NCBI RefSeq assembly: GCF_021018805.1
Contig: NC_086259.1
Span: forward strand, 4,464,001-4,528,000
DNA length: 64,000 nt
Origin: Prinia subflava
Taxonomy: Eukaryota > Chordata > Aves > Passeriformes > Cisticolidae
Direction: 5' to 3'
Positions 12,701 through 25,199 of this stretch are shown in pieces (positions within the stretch are counted from its first letter, which is position 1; every line of letters begins with the position of its first letter). The translations under genes and the position numbers were made by a program. The notes beneath the pieces were generated by a model that had not been told where the DNA came from, did no database searches, and saw only the letters and a list, made by a program, of their open reading frames with translations.

Positions 12701-15700
12701 ATTGCAAAAGCAATAGATGTGGATTCTGGATAGAAATGCTTCTTGTTTTGCTTCAGGGTCCTTCTTCCACTGTGCAATGAGAATTAATCATGGTGATATT
12801 AAAGGTCTTGGGAACACACCACAAAACTGGAGAAAGGAAAAGCAAATTCTCTGAAGGAAGGAAACCAGTGGTGGGATTAAAAGGTAGATTACACCCTGCT
12901 AACAAATTCCCATGGAAGTTATTCTATTTATCCTCTTATAACAGCACAGGTCCATGTTTTCCAACAGAATGATTATCTGGAAATCAAATGCAAGTGCCTG
13001 AAGTAAATAAGGACAAACAAACTCCGTGTAGGGAGGACAAGAAGGATAAAGCAGACAGGCAGAGATGTAAATAAACAATGCAAAGGCAGGTCACAGCTCC
13101 CAGCCTTGCTGAGGGACCCCTCTGCCCAGGGACCCTTCACTTCAGCAATTTGGAGACCCAGAGTGAGGTCAGAGCTGCCTTTCACCTCTCTCGGGAGAAA
13201 AATGTGCTTTTTCAGCCAAAAAAAGGCATTACTGGTACATGGGGGAGCAACAGCATGGAGAAAACAAAAGCTGGAGTCTGCTTTTCGTATTCATCAGCTA
13301 AAAGATTTGGGACATTTTATTGTGCAGGTCTGCCCCTCAAAGAGCAGATTTCCAGTTACTCACCAGAGCTGGACAGTGGGATAGGGAACACAATCCATAC
13401 TGAGAGCTCAGCTGAGGAGTCCTGAACCCATGGAAGTGTTCTGAATCAGCTTCTATTGGAAGATATCCATGAGGAGATGATCTCTCAGTTATCTCACTCT
13501 AGTTTATTTTGGATAGCTGAGAAATGTGAAGTGTTTGGCCATGAGCCAATTCACATCAAGTTCCTAAGCTTTCGTAATTAAAACAAAAAAAAAGAAAAAG
13601 AAAAAAAGAAATTGCAGAAATAGCCTTTAGTCACAGCACTTTATTTTACCTGAAAAAAAACCTCAGTTCTTTGAAATGTATCTAATTCAGATTAGGATGC
13701 ATATATGCAATATAAATTCAGCTAAATTTAGTTTATAAATATTTATTTTAAAATGAAAACTTTAGAGATTCATTAAAACCATGTTTGACATCAGCAAATA
13801 GTGGTTTTGATTTTTCAAAGGACCATGTTTCATTAAAAAACTGTAAATATTTTCTCAACTCCAATCCTATCCCAAACACCCCATGCTACTGATCTACTGC
13901 TGATTTCAGGTAATGTTGGAAATATCTATGTGTAGAGAAAGAATTACTGGAATTTTATGGTATGGAAACATCATAATAGGGAAAAATTATTATTTGCATC
14001 CCCAAATGCAAGTGTTGTAGTTCTCAGACTGTGAGATTCACTGATCACTGCATCCCAGGCATTTTTCATTGTGCTGCAAAGCTCAGGTACCCTCCCAGGC
14101 TCAGCAAAGAAGCAATCTGACAGGTACTGCCTAGTTAAATATGAGTTATCATCACCAGCACCATAACATATTATTAAAAGCTCCATAAGCAGTCATGTAT
14201 TTTGGAGAGACACCAACTTCAGACACAGAATATATACAGCAAATATAAATTAACAGATTGGCTTTTGCTTTATAAATTCAAAGTATTTTGGAAAACAAAA
14301 ACCTTATTCCACCTCAGTGGATTGGATGAGAGGTAAGCCTCTGAAAAGATGAGGTTTTAGTTTTTTCTGTGCTAAATATACAAACATATTCACCTGGACC
14401 CTAAAGGATTCACCAGAACCCTGATTATCAAGGCACTGCCAATTCACTCCAAAGCAGGACTGGGGCAGTGTTATTAAAAGAGGTAGGACTTCCCACCCAC
14501 ACTGCAGAAAGCTCCAGTGCAAGAGAAGAAAAACACAATTTGCCTGCATAAAAGGCTGACCCAGAAAGCTAAATCTTTTCTTCAGGAAAAACAGATAAAC
14601 TTGTGCTTAAGTTCCTGTAATGGCAGTGCATTCAGCTGTTACCTAATAGAGAGTGATGCTGGATCACTGAGTTTTCCCTGGAATTTAACATCTCTGCATG
14701 CAGTTCTTTCAATAAATAACCCAGCCCAGGTGGTAGAATAAAGAAGTCTGATGCAAAAAAAAAAAAAAATCAAACAAACAAACAAAAGCAAGCCTTTGAT
14801 CTCAGTAATAACTAGAAAGTCAATCAAACATCCCCAGTGCTTTGTCTCACACATCAAGGCTTGAAATGCAGAGTTTGAAGCCAAGGACTGGTCAGTGAGT
14901 GGAGCCAGCTGCAAATGCCTGGCACTCCTGACAATGCCTCTGTTTCCAGGACACTGGAAAACAGCCTAAAATGAGTCTAAACTGTGGTGCTCTGCTAATT
15001 ATGAGCACAGCAGTCACAGAGCATCAGCCCAACCCCTGTCAGAAAAGGACTGTTGGATAAAGGGAGCCACACACCATTAGCTCTTCACCCTCTAACCATC
15101 CAGCAGTGTGCAGGAACAATACATTTCGTTTCCCAAAAGTTTCTATGAGTGTCAGGGGGAAAAAAAAATAGCCATTTTATTACTCCAGCTGAAAAGGACT
15201 CTGAAATTAGACCCTTCTCTCACCCCTCACCTCGAGGTAGGTCTCAATTTAAGTGAAATTTCCCAGTTTTACACCTCAGGATAACATGGCCCTAGGTATT
15301 TAAGGGATTGGGAAATCAGAAATGTAACAAGCAAACCACAGTCCTGTAGCTGTAAATGGGGACTAAATCCTCAGCCCCAGTGTATGGGCATTTAACCAAA
15401 CAGGATTTTTAGAGCTGGGTTATCCATACTCCCACACAGGCATTTCATCTCTCCTGCCAGGATACTGGTTCTGCTCCCCTGGGCCTGGAACCAGCACCAG
15501 CACCACGAGATCTCCTCCTGCACTGCAGGGACTCTCCAGCACTGCTTCCAAAGGGAACAAAACCCTGCTCTGCCTGCTCTGGCAGAACACCTCTCCCCCA
15601 AACAAAAGTCCTTGCATTGTCACAGGCAATACTGAGATTAATTCAGTATCTCCTTCCCTGCCATCCCTTTCAAAGGGTTTCCTGGCTGTTTAGCACAGTA

Positions 15701-16351
15701 ACTTTTAGCAGACTGACACCCCCCGTGTTTAATCTCTGAGCTGCTGTTCATTCAATGGACTGGTGTAATTTCTTCCCAATTCTAAAGGGCAGCACAAAGA
15801 AAAGTAATTTTCCTTGGTAATAAGATATACACACACAGAAGCCAAGAAGGGAAGGCACAAATAAAGCCAGATTATCTTGCAAAGTCTGTGGCTGCTCCTT
15901 AATGCTAATTTAAGTTCCCATCAATAGGCAGCTCCTACAACATGACACTTCAATACTGATTCACAGCAAATGTAGAAGTGGTAAGCTGAATCATCCAAAT
16001 GAAATCCTCACTATCAGGCAGAGCAAATACAAGAACTCAAGCTCTTTCTCTTTACCACAGGCTTTGCTTTTTATCTGACACATGCAGTACAGTTCTGACA
16101 AGGACACACAATGCACAGGGCCCACCTATCAGCACTGGCTGCTCCTCTGGCCTGCATCTGTAAAAACAGCCAAGAATTAGCGTTTGGTTCTGCAGGCAAA
16201 GTCAGGGATTTAACTTTTTGGCAGGGTTTCTGCATTTTTGATGTGTTTTCAGAAGTTTTCATCCTGTTTGCTCACCTCTCTGACTGGCCCAAAAGGTCTG
16301 AGCCTTCTGGTTGGGTAAGGCCACGCAAGGAGCTGATGGAGACCTGGTGAC
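9741..16351. other. unique AT-rich DNA, no gene seen
   Basis: About 6.6 kb without a recognised gene or large repeat. It contains simple A-rich tracts near 13584-13610 and 14755-14790 (the latter an A run plus CAAA repeats) and a short (ACAA)n near 11849-11868. The 11200-11570 segment looks unusually clean and motif-dense, and is listed separately as a possible noncoding element. The small reading frames show no recognisable domain. Confidence 0.5.
11200..11575. other. candidate conserved noncoding element
   Basis: Low-repeat sequence with several motifs of the kind seen in vertebrate developmental enhancers: GTCAACAAAAGAAA (forkhead-like), TGTGCAAATGC (octamer-like), GGCAAATTAGTT and TAATCAGCC (homeodomain-like). 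No exon pattern is present. The call rests on general appearance only; no alignment was possible. Confidence 0.25.
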
Positions 16352-16421
16352 AGAGAATCATGGAATCAGCAAGGTTGGAAAAGACCCCCAAGGTCACTGG
16401 GTCCAACCTTCAAACAGGTAT
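16352..16421 (-). mobile_element. CR1 LINE, 3' terminus (left part of a split copy)
   Basis: Antisense CR1 terminus with AGAATCATGGAATCAGCAAG, GTTGGAAAAGACC and GGGTCCAACC, the reverse complement of the usual avian CR1 3' end. It stops abruptly where the LTR at 16422 begins. The same CR1 resumes at 16859, so the LTR interrupted one element. Confidence 0.88.
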
Positions 16422-16858
16422 TGATGCCTGAGGTTTCAGCTTTCATATTTCCAGATTCTGTGCTGCCCAGGGGTGCAGCTCTGAGCTCACAGTCAGGGTC
16501 ACTCAGCTCTGCACAGAGCAGGGACACAAAACAAATCCTTTTCCTGCTGGGGACCAAGGACAACTTTCAGGCCCAAGAGCACAAACAAGGGTGGCTGAAG
16601 AGAGAAAACAAGAAGAATGGGACCTCACAACGTGAAGCTGTAATTGGACAATCAAACCCCAATATACAAATGGACAAAAACTTATAAAAAATGTAACATC
16701 TCTTGATGGGTCACCATTTTTTTGTGACCATTTTGGGTGTAGCCCTGGTCAGGCCCTGTCCTGCTCAAGGTGGAGCCTGGAGGCCTTTCAATAAATCTCT
16801 GCTTTATTCTCTAGCTCTGTTCCCAGTCTCTGTTTCAGGTCAGCCTTCCAAGGCATCA
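16422..16858 (+). mobile_element. solo LTR inserted in a CR1
   Basis: A 437-bp segment bounded by perfect 8-bp inverted ends, TGATGCCT at the left and AGGCATCA at the right, starting TG and ending CA as retroviral LTRs do. Inside are a TATA-like CTTATAAAAAATG near 16680 and a CAATAAAT poly(A) signal near 16788-16796. Both flanks are parts of one antisense CR1, confirming a later insertion. The 4 bp on either side are GTAT and GTAC, a possible target duplication with one mismatch. There is no internal retroviral sequence, so this is a solo LTR left by recombination. A second copy of its 3' part is at 893-1177. Confidence 0.85.
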
Positions 16859-17104
16859 GTACCTCCAAGCCCACTCAACTCCACCACTCAGTGCCATTTC
16901 CCCTTGTTTTTGAACTCTTCAAGGGATGGTGACTCCATCACCTCCCTGGGCAGCCCCTGCCAGTGCTCAGCCACCCTTTCAGTGAAGAAATTTTTCCGTA
17001 TATCCAAGCTGAGCCTCCCCTGGCACGGCTTGGGGCTGTTCCCTCTTGTCCTGTCCCCGGTTCCATGGGAGCAGAGCCCGACCCCTACCTCACCACAACC
17101 TCCA
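16859..17104 (-). mobile_element. CR1 LINE (right part of the split copy)
   Basis: Continuation of the CR1 begun at 16352. It contains AAGGGATGGTGACTCCATCA, CCTCCCTGGGCAGCC, the AGTGAAGAAATTTTTCC block and a CTACCTCACCACAACCTCC end, all antisense CR1 landmarks in the expected order. The reading frames through here are CR1 shadows. Confidence 0.9.
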
Positions 17105-19207
17105 GTGGGAGTGACACCTTTGGGATGGAAACTCCTCTCACCTTATTGCTAAGCCACTGTTATTTTTACCTTCAGCTGCACTGGCTGCTCCAGAGACTGA
17201 AGCTTCCAGAAGAAAGGCAGGAGTTAGCAACTTCTGCTTTGCCCATACAGAATTCTCAGCTGTGCTTATACAACAAAATGAACAATTCTGTTCTGGTTGG
17301 TTGAGACAGGTGAGGTTACACAGCAGTCAGAAAAATGCTACTTCTCCTACAGCAGTCAGAAAAATGCTACTTCTCCTAAGTCTACAAACATCTTACACCA
17401 TGCCAGGTACTTTCATTCATTTATTTATTTAATTATAGGAGAGGATGGAATAATGATATTCTTAGATAAAAGGAACTAATCCCAAATAAAGCACAGATCT
17501 TTGTTTAGGTCCAGGCATTTGAAGGTGCTTGAGGCCCAAAGAAATCAAAGGCAGACTTAGCAGATTCTGAGGAGTGTAAAGTCCCCAGCAGTGCTTGTTG
17601 TGACATGGCCAGTGTTTGAAAAGCTCGCAGCACACAAGGTTCTTGTGAACTCTTTTGAGAGCCCAGATCTAAGTATCACATTAGGAGCTGCTGTGTGCTT
17701 AGCATACTTAAATATCAGCCCTCTATTGTGGGCTCTTCTGAGCCCTTTTCAAAATCTGGCCTGCACTTTGAGCATCCAGCTTCATGCATTGTTTCAGTCC
17801 TTGGAGGATTCAAGAGGTTTATAATGAATTTTTAAAATTGTGAAACTTCAATGAAAAGTGCCTTTTAACAGCTATATAAAGTAGGTTATCTCAGGCAACA
17901 CATTTGTTATTGTTGCTACAGGAGGTATATGCCAACTATAAATACCATTTATTAGCAGTGAATGATAAAGCCTCAGTGTAACTGAAGGCTTAATAGCAGA
18001 ATGAATTAACTCCTGCTCAAACTGCTGCAACTTTAATTCTAACTTGAGGCGTTGTGGGGAAAAACCTCCAGCTCCTCAAGCATTTCACCAGTAAAGAGCA
18101 AAATGTAAACAACCAGCGAAAATAAAAACAGCCACTGGCTACTGGTCACTGGTGTTGAGCAGTGAGGAGCTGCTCTAGCACTTTATAGAGATGTGATTGG
18201 TTCTGAAAATATAATGTTGATGGCAGTATTTCACTTTTATTCACTGCATTACCTCCACGTTTGGACTAGCTCAGCCAACAGCACATCCCGCTTTTTGAAA
18301 CTTCACCAGCAGAAGGAAGTAGTTTAAAGGATGCAATTTAAATATCTTTCTATACCACAAGAGAAGAAAAAACTTTTTTTTGTAAGAATATGAATATAAA
18401 TATGAATATTAGGGAGGGGAAGGGGTAGGGGCAGAGCTGGCAGTGTAAGAAAACCAAAAAAAACTGTCCTTTCTGTTTACTCCAATTGCTGAAAGCCACC
18501 ACACCCTCTTCTCCTGGTAGCCAAAAGGACACGCAGATAGGTAATGAGGGGACAGATGGAGGCAGAATAGACTTTTAGAACCCCAAATCTAAACATTATA
18601 ATTCAAGCCAGTCTCTGGGGGAGTGACATGGAACACCTTTGTTTTATGGACCAGGAAATACCTAAGGACGAGACCCTCAACTGAAAATCACAAGAGATGT
18701 GGACCCACTGTCAAGGTAGAGATATCATTACCTAAATTATATTTGAAAATTAAACAACCTCTTGCATGTGACTGTAACATGAATTAGTTGTCTTACGACT
18801 AAATTTGGATCTTCCAAACAAATCCTGAGGTTACCAAGGACTCCAAATTTTGTTACACATTAACTTGGCAAAAAACCTAAATGTTGCCCATCTTTCTAAG
18901 TTACCTGCAAACCCATAAAAGCCACAGCCAGCTCTCATCCACTTGCACCAGTAAATTCACTCTCCTCCACAAGGGATCTCTGGCTGTCCCTTAAAAATGT
19001 GAATTCAGCAAAGACTCAACACTTTGAAAGAATTTTGGCTGAAGTTAAAGGAATGAAACAACAGAAGATATTTTGAATTAAGGAACGCTTCAGTATTTTG
19101 CTGGGTAGAGGGTTCTGTATAAAGTTACTGTGTTCACACTCTGCTGGGGACACATCAGGAATTGTGAGAAATAGAGGTGGAGACCAGCAGGATAAACTTT
19201 GTACAAG
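17105..19207. other. unique DNA with a small perfect tandem duplication
   Basis: No gene seen. A 29-bp unit beginning CAGCAGTCAGAAAAATGC is present twice in perfect tandem at 17321-17349 and 17350-17378. An imperfect ATGAATATAAAT repeat lies near 18389-18410. Confidence 0.6.
17321..17378. repeat. 29-bp perfect tandem duplication
   Basis: Two head-to-tail identical 29-bp copies, with no difference between them. Perfect identity suggests a recent replication-slippage event or a variable site. Confidence 0.9.
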
Positions 19208-19462
19208 GGCAGGGCCAGGGAATGGCTGCCAGTGCCAGAGGGCAGGGCTGGATGGGATCCTGGGAATCAGGAATTGTTCCCTGGCAGGGTGGGCAGGCCC
19301 TGGCACAGGGTGCCCAGAGCAGCTGTGGCTGCCCCTGGATCCCTGGCAGTGCCCAAGGCCAGGCCGGACATTGGGACAGTGGAAGGTGTCCCTGCCATGG
19401 CTGGGGTGGAAGAAGATGATCCTTAAGATCCCTTCCAGCCCAAACCCTTCAGGGATTCTATG
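19208..19462 (+). mobile_element. CR1 LINE, 5'-truncated 3' end
   Basis: Plus-strand CR1 3' end closely matching the copy at 2001-2268, including CCCTGGCACAGGGTGCCCAG and CCCCTGGATCCCTGGCAGTG. It continues to GTGTCCCTGCCATGGC, CCCTTCCAGCCCAAACCC and GATTCTAT, so its 3' end is better preserved. All overlapping frames (up to 153 codons) are shadows. Confidence 0.92.
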
Positions 19463-22400
19463 GAAACCCACACCCATCCCATCAGCTGCTTGTCTCTCTC
19501 CTAAGTAACTTCAGAGTTCAGCAGTTGCTCTTTGACCATGTCCTCATCTAATCACTAAAACATTTGGGAGCACTGGCTGAAATTGTTCCTATTTCCCCCC
19601 ACAAAAGGCCCTGCTGCAGCAGAAATGCCACCTTCCAATGGTGAGGGTGTGCCAGCCTCCCTGCACTGCTCGTGGCATCCTCAGAGGCAGAGATTAACCA
19701 CGTTTGTAAATCAGATCCCTTCCCTTCACCATGGCTCTGATTTATGGCTTTGTAATCTTCATAGCCCAAATTGCAGGGAAGGAAAAATGGGTATTGGAAG
19801 AAGTCACAGCAGATGTGTTCACTTCTAAAAAAGAATGCACAACATGTGCTGCAAAATAAAAGCACCATTTGGCAACATAAAATATCTTGGCATCTGTGTG
19901 AATTTGTAACTGCAGTAAAATATTGATATGGCTGATAAAGCTGAAGTTCCAGTTCCTTCTGCCTTGGAGTGTCCATGCCTTTAGAGGAAGTTTTCTTTTC
20001 ACACTGTGGGATTGTCTTTGTATATTCTAGGGTTTTTTAACAGCCTGATATATTTTGCCTGGTGGGATGGTGAAAAAAAGTTCTAGTAACTGATCCTGAC
20101 TTTTTGTGGCCTCATTCCACTGAAAAAATATTTATTTCTTTTTATTTTTCCTATAAATACTACTAATAATCTTAATAATCTTTTAACCTTAAAAATAGCA
20201 TGAAATTAGTGAATTATTTTCTCTTCATGAAGAGAAAACATACCTCTTTTTAATTGTACTGAGAATTCCATCTCAGACTGTAGATGGTCAGAAGTCTCCT
20301 TTGCACATGGAAGTTTCCTTTGGGAGTGAGATACAAGCACACCCAAAAGGGATGATATATTTACGTGCACAGGTCTGCCTGTGTGGTTTAGGCCATTATT
20401 TACAGGAGCCATTTGTGGAGCTCACATCTGTCCACATCTGCTCCCGTCCCCTCCCGGCTTTGGGGCTCGTCACTCACACTTTGCCAGCAGTCCAGGTTAG
20501 CAGGCTGTTGGAGCTTTGGAGCTGGCTAAAACATCCATGAACCCCAGAATTTTGTTCCTTCTTAGACAGAAACTTTCTGTTCTGAGATAACTTAAGCATG
20601 AAAACAAACTCCAGAGAATATGAATCAGAGTATTTGACCTCTGATGTACCCAGCTGGAACAGAGCAAGCACACCAAAATGAAGATGAATGAGCATTAATG
20701 TGTTAATATTTCTTCTGTTAAAGAAAACTGTCATTCCCCCCTCCACAAGGCCTTTATCTCCATTTCAAAATCAGCTTTATCACTTCTGGATCTGTGACAA
20801 ACCAATTTTGCCTCCTCCACACAACCAATCCCTGTGCACCATTAAAATAACACCACACCCAGGGTTTGAGAGCCCAAGATATTATGAATATTGAGAGTAC
20901 TTCAAATGCAATTTCCTCCTCATAAAAAACGTCACTGTCTGTTCTGAGTACTGATATAATATGTGGAGGCTGCAGGCTTGTTCCTTTAATCCAGAGCAAT
21001 TAGTTTCTATCAAGTTACACTCCCACTCTGCAGAAGTTTTATAAATGGGGTGGTGGTGGTGTGTGTTTGAAGAAATTTTAGCTCCTTTAATCAGAATGAA
21101 CACAGTCATGAGACTCTCATGGGTCTGTATCAGGCTGTAAAATAGTCTACTGCAATCATATTTGATGTCTCTGAAATATCTACTCTGTGCAAAAAGATTT
21201 TTTTTTCCTATTCAAGGTATGTGCTTACCTTCTTCTTAGACCTGTGAAATTCCTAGACATCATTCTTCTCATCACTGAAACTAGAGAATTTTGGAAGTAT
21301 GGAAGTTTGAGGAAGATTAGCACTAAATAAATGAATATCATACAAGTTTACAGGTAGTACTGGAAACAAGTCAGAAGTTAAAGAGGAGCTGGCAGCCAGT
21401 GTGGAGTAAAAGAATTTAACTTGTAACAGCAACCTAATTCCTGAAATTTCATTGCTCCATTCACCATTTCCTCCCTAACTTTAAGAAGACTGGAGTGAGA
21501 TTGCTTGTTGCTTTTTCCAAATGTCAGTTCTGTGGTTGTGAACTGGCACATGGGTGTTAATTAACCCAGGCCTGGAGGTGTCCAGCAGCTGCCCAGGTGG
21601 TGATTCTGGGACACCAGAAACACCTCCAGGTATGAGCAACACCTCTCCAGTGCAGCACCACCTGCTGCTAGTGTGATGTTGGCTGCAGAGAGCAGAAATG
21701 TTGCTACAGATCAGAGCCAGGGCAGAAAAAGCCCAAATTCAAGAAAAGAAAACAAATTTTAGTAGACAAGCTTACTTTCTGCCCAGGAGACATTTATTGT
21801 GGTAGGCACTACTTGGCCACAGAAAAATCCTTCCCATGAAATATTAAAAGTATTTCATTTAAGAATCAATCAATCTTCATGTTCAGAATTCATGCCCTTT
21901 TTGATATAAGGCTTGGATGCCTTCCTCAGATAACTGGTGAACAGCAAGTGAGCTACTGATACTTTCTCTGTTGCTTTTAATAAAAACTAAGTCAATAATA
22001 AATCTACCTGGCCATAAGCGTTACATTACAAACGTGAGCCCTACAGCAAATTATTGAATTTGTTCTGTTAAAGCAGTTTCCCAGCTAAAACATTTTGGGG
22101 ATCCATTAATATGACTGAGATTTTGTTTAGAGAACATCAATTGTAGAAAAGAAAATCAGTTGTTTGTGCCTGAACATACAGCTGTCAAAAAAAAAAAAAA
22201 AAAAAGTCCAGACAGAATATATATTTTTATTCACAAAGAAAAGGAACAGTTATAGTATAGCTATGATTTAAAATACACAGTCTCCTTCCCATCCTCTTTT
22301 CTTTTCTTGGAAGAGAGCTTTCTTCATTAAGTAGTGGGTTAATGAGATAATTTACTCCATATAAAGCTTAAAATGCTATTTTTTTTTCTTCCTAGAGGAC

Positions 22401-24399
22401 AGGTAACTGCCAGCTATCCCAGAGCAGGAATAATAAAGTCAGCATTTCTGTTAAACAAAAGCTAAAAACAAGAGGGAAACAGGCACAGAAATGTGCCAAA
22501 AGCAGTGGAAGTGTATCTGCTCCACAGGATGCTGTGCAAGGCAGTGCAGCTCTCTGCTGTGCAGTGCAGCCCCATGGGACTGGTGTGATCCTTCCTCCCC
22601 TCCCAGCCTGTGTATCTGAAGATCAGAAATAGCACAAGCTTCTCACAATGTTGGCTGAGCATCCTCTCATGCTCTGGCTGAAGAGTGGACTCACACTGAG
22701 CCCCCACCCAGAGCTTGTGGCCCCTGCCTTCATGGCAGTGCAGCACCAAAGGCTTGACAGGTGGGGTCGGTGTTCAGAGGCAAAATAAAGCTCTCATCAA
22801 GCTTCCCAAGCCTTTGCTGAGGGGTGTGCAGCTCTGTTTTTGTTTCCCTCCTGTATTTCAGCCCGTGGCTGAGCAGAAGAGCAGCTGCTGGATCTGATAA
22901 CATTGTTCAGCCTCTACACTGCTGAGCAAATCAGAGCTGTGTTGAGTGTCCTGACTTCATCAGGTTCAGGTTTGCATTGCTGGGGCTGAGTTTCACCCAT
23001 GGACCTGCAGATCCTGGAGGTTTCTGCTGTGAGATACATGCATTTGTTGAAATACCCACGGCTTTCACAACAAAGAGTTAGTGACTAAAGTGACTAAACC
23101 CAGCAGAAAGCAGTGGGATCTACTGGCTAGAGCAGGGCTAATGAAATCAGGATGTGTGGGTTTGTGTTCCAGCCCTGACGATAAGAGCTTTGCTACTTCA
23201 CATTTGACAGTACTAAATAAAGGTGAATTTACTATCAAACTGCAGTGTAAAGGTTCTACTGTTCCACCTGTCTTAGGTCTTCCTCCTGACCAGGTCTTAC
23301 TGGGAACAGCCCCATCCCAAGGTACCAGTTCCATGTTAATTATATTTAAATATGTTACATGTCACTTAGATTGGACCCAAGGGGCTGTGTACTATGTAGG
23401 GTATTAGATTTGCTGACTTCATTTTCTAGATGTGCAGAATCCTGGTTAATTGGTTTTAATTTTTATGATTCTCTATTTATAAAGTCAAGAGGCTGCTTAA
23501 AATGTCCCCAGATAAGTGTATTCCTGAGCCCCTAGAGAAACTATCAGAAGACAATCCTGACCATTCATATGTAGAAAGAGAAGCTTTAAAAAAGAGAAAC
23601 CAACATCCAGAAAAAAAAAATTCCCAGCTCTGAAAATTGATTGGTACATCATGGACAAAATAATGGGAGAAACAACCAGCATGTATTAAAAGCCCACATA
23701 TATGTCTTAAGTGAACAAACCTATTAACTCAGCTTCTTAGTAAATAGAAGAAAAGACAGGTTGAAGGAAAACATTTTCAAGTGTATTATTAGTAATGCTA
23801 GCAGAACTTTATCTTCATTTTGGTTGTTTTCCCTGAGTTTCTGCAGAAAGCAGAGTAATGATTACAGTTTCTTTTGTCTTCTATTACCTTAACATTGCAT
23901 TAGTGCTCCTAAATAAGTGACTTCTCCAAAGCCCAAAAACCAACAAAAAACCTTTAGTAAATGAGTATGGTCTGTGCTTTCAAGTGAGGCTTTTCTGGCC
24001 GGTTTTGAAGGTTGGGAGGCCAACAGGTGGGGTGATGGGATGGTCTCTAGGTGTGCCCACATTTCAGGGTCCATAGGGCTGAGGGAGGAATGAGCAGGCA
24101 GCAGGATACCCCCTGTCTCTTCACCTCACCCAGCCCCAATCATCTGGAGCCTAACCAGGATATCACCTGCCCAGTGGAACTTGACTATTAAACAATGTGG
24201 CCTGCAGCCAAAAAAAAAGGTACATAAACAGAAATGCAGTTCCAGCAGCTGAAAATTCCTGCACAAACTTGGGGCTACAGCACAGCCTGAGGAGTGCACC
24301 CTGTGTGTGCTCAAAGAGCAGCTGCTGCTGGGGAGCTCCTCACAGGTCACAGAGACAAAGCAGGGAAATGACAGAGAGCACTGAGAGCAAATTGCCTCG
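19463..24399. other. unique AT-rich DNA, no gene seen
   Basis: About 4.9 kb without a recognised exon or mobile element. An A19 run lies at 22187-22205. Frames of up to about 140 codons on the minus strand near 19548-20002 show no recognisable domain. Confidence 0.5.
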
Positions 24400-25199
24400 T
24401 GTCCTAGTTTGGAAAGAGAGGTGTCTGCCAGAGAAAGCCAGAGCTTCCCTTGGAATGGAGAATGTAACCCCCCTCCCTCCAAATTATTACAATTTTGAAA
24501 TTAAGGGGCTTTCATGCAAAGTTATGGGAATAGGAATAATAGTTCTTTACTAGGAAAACTAAAAATGTAGTAGTACAAAAAAGCAAATGAACAAAAAGGA
24601 AAAAAAACCCTGACAGAGTCAGAACACGACCTGACACCCTGTTGGTCAGGATGTTGGTAGCAGTCCAGTCAAGTCCTCCTGGAGTGACAGATGTGGTTCT
24701 GTTGGAGCAGAGATGATCCTGTAGAAGGGTCCAGTGGGGGTGAGATGGGTCTGGTTTCCCTCTGGGAATGCAGTGCACACAGGCTGTGCTGGGCTCTGAA
24801 TCCCAGGGTTTATCCAGGTGGGAATGCAGTGCATACAGGCTGTGCTGGGCTCTGAATCCCAGGGTTTATCCAGGTGGGAATGCAGTGTACACAGGCTGTG
24901 CTGTGTTCTGAATCCCAGGGTTTATCCAGGTGGGAATGCTGGGCTCCTCCCCTGGGTGGAGCATCTCCCATGGATGATGGAATTGGATCAGCCCTGCAGT
25001 GAGCCTCGATGGCCCCTGGACAGCAGAGATCCCCTGGAGGGAGGATAGACTATGGAAGAGACAAAGAACACTGTCCCAGCTGGTTTTAACAGCTGGCCCA
25101 TTAACAGAATGGGTCATGGAAGAGATAAAGAAAAAAACCACCTCCCCAGCTGGTTTCAAGAGATGGGGATAGAATACAGCTTGCATTGAGCCTGAGACA
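24400..25199 (-). mobile_element. LTR, family shared with 61498-62248
   Basis: Read on the minus strand this matches the LTR at 61498-62248 throughout. Shared blocks are TTTCTTTATCTCTT, CAGCTGTTAAA-CAG, TCTGTTAATGGGCCA, the stretch ending CCTGACAGGGTG, and a 3' end resembling TTTCCAAAC-AGGACA. On the plus strand it starts TGTCCTAG and ends GCCTGAGACA, so the ends are TG...CA. It differs from the other copies by a 56-bp tandem expansion at 24764-24931. No target duplication is evident, so the boundaries are approximate. Confidence 0.8.
24764..24945. repeat. 56-bp tandem repeat inside an LTR
   Basis: Three full copies of a 56-bp unit beginning GGGAATGCAGTGCA and ending TTTATCCAGGT start at 24764, 24820 and 24876, with a partial fourth at 24932. 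Units differ by only a few bases. The tail of the unit (reverse complement ACCTGGATAAACCC) includes the likely TATA-like element of the LTR, so the expansion multiplies a promoter segment. Confidence 0.9.

Noticed and set aside
16703..17152. 149-codon plus-strand frame
   Set aside because: It spans the LTR and the antisense CR1 and is explained by them.
19016..19477. 153-codon minus-strand frame
   Set aside because: It is mostly the reverse of the CR1 at 19208-19462. The same peptide segments appear in frames over the CR1 at 2001-2268.
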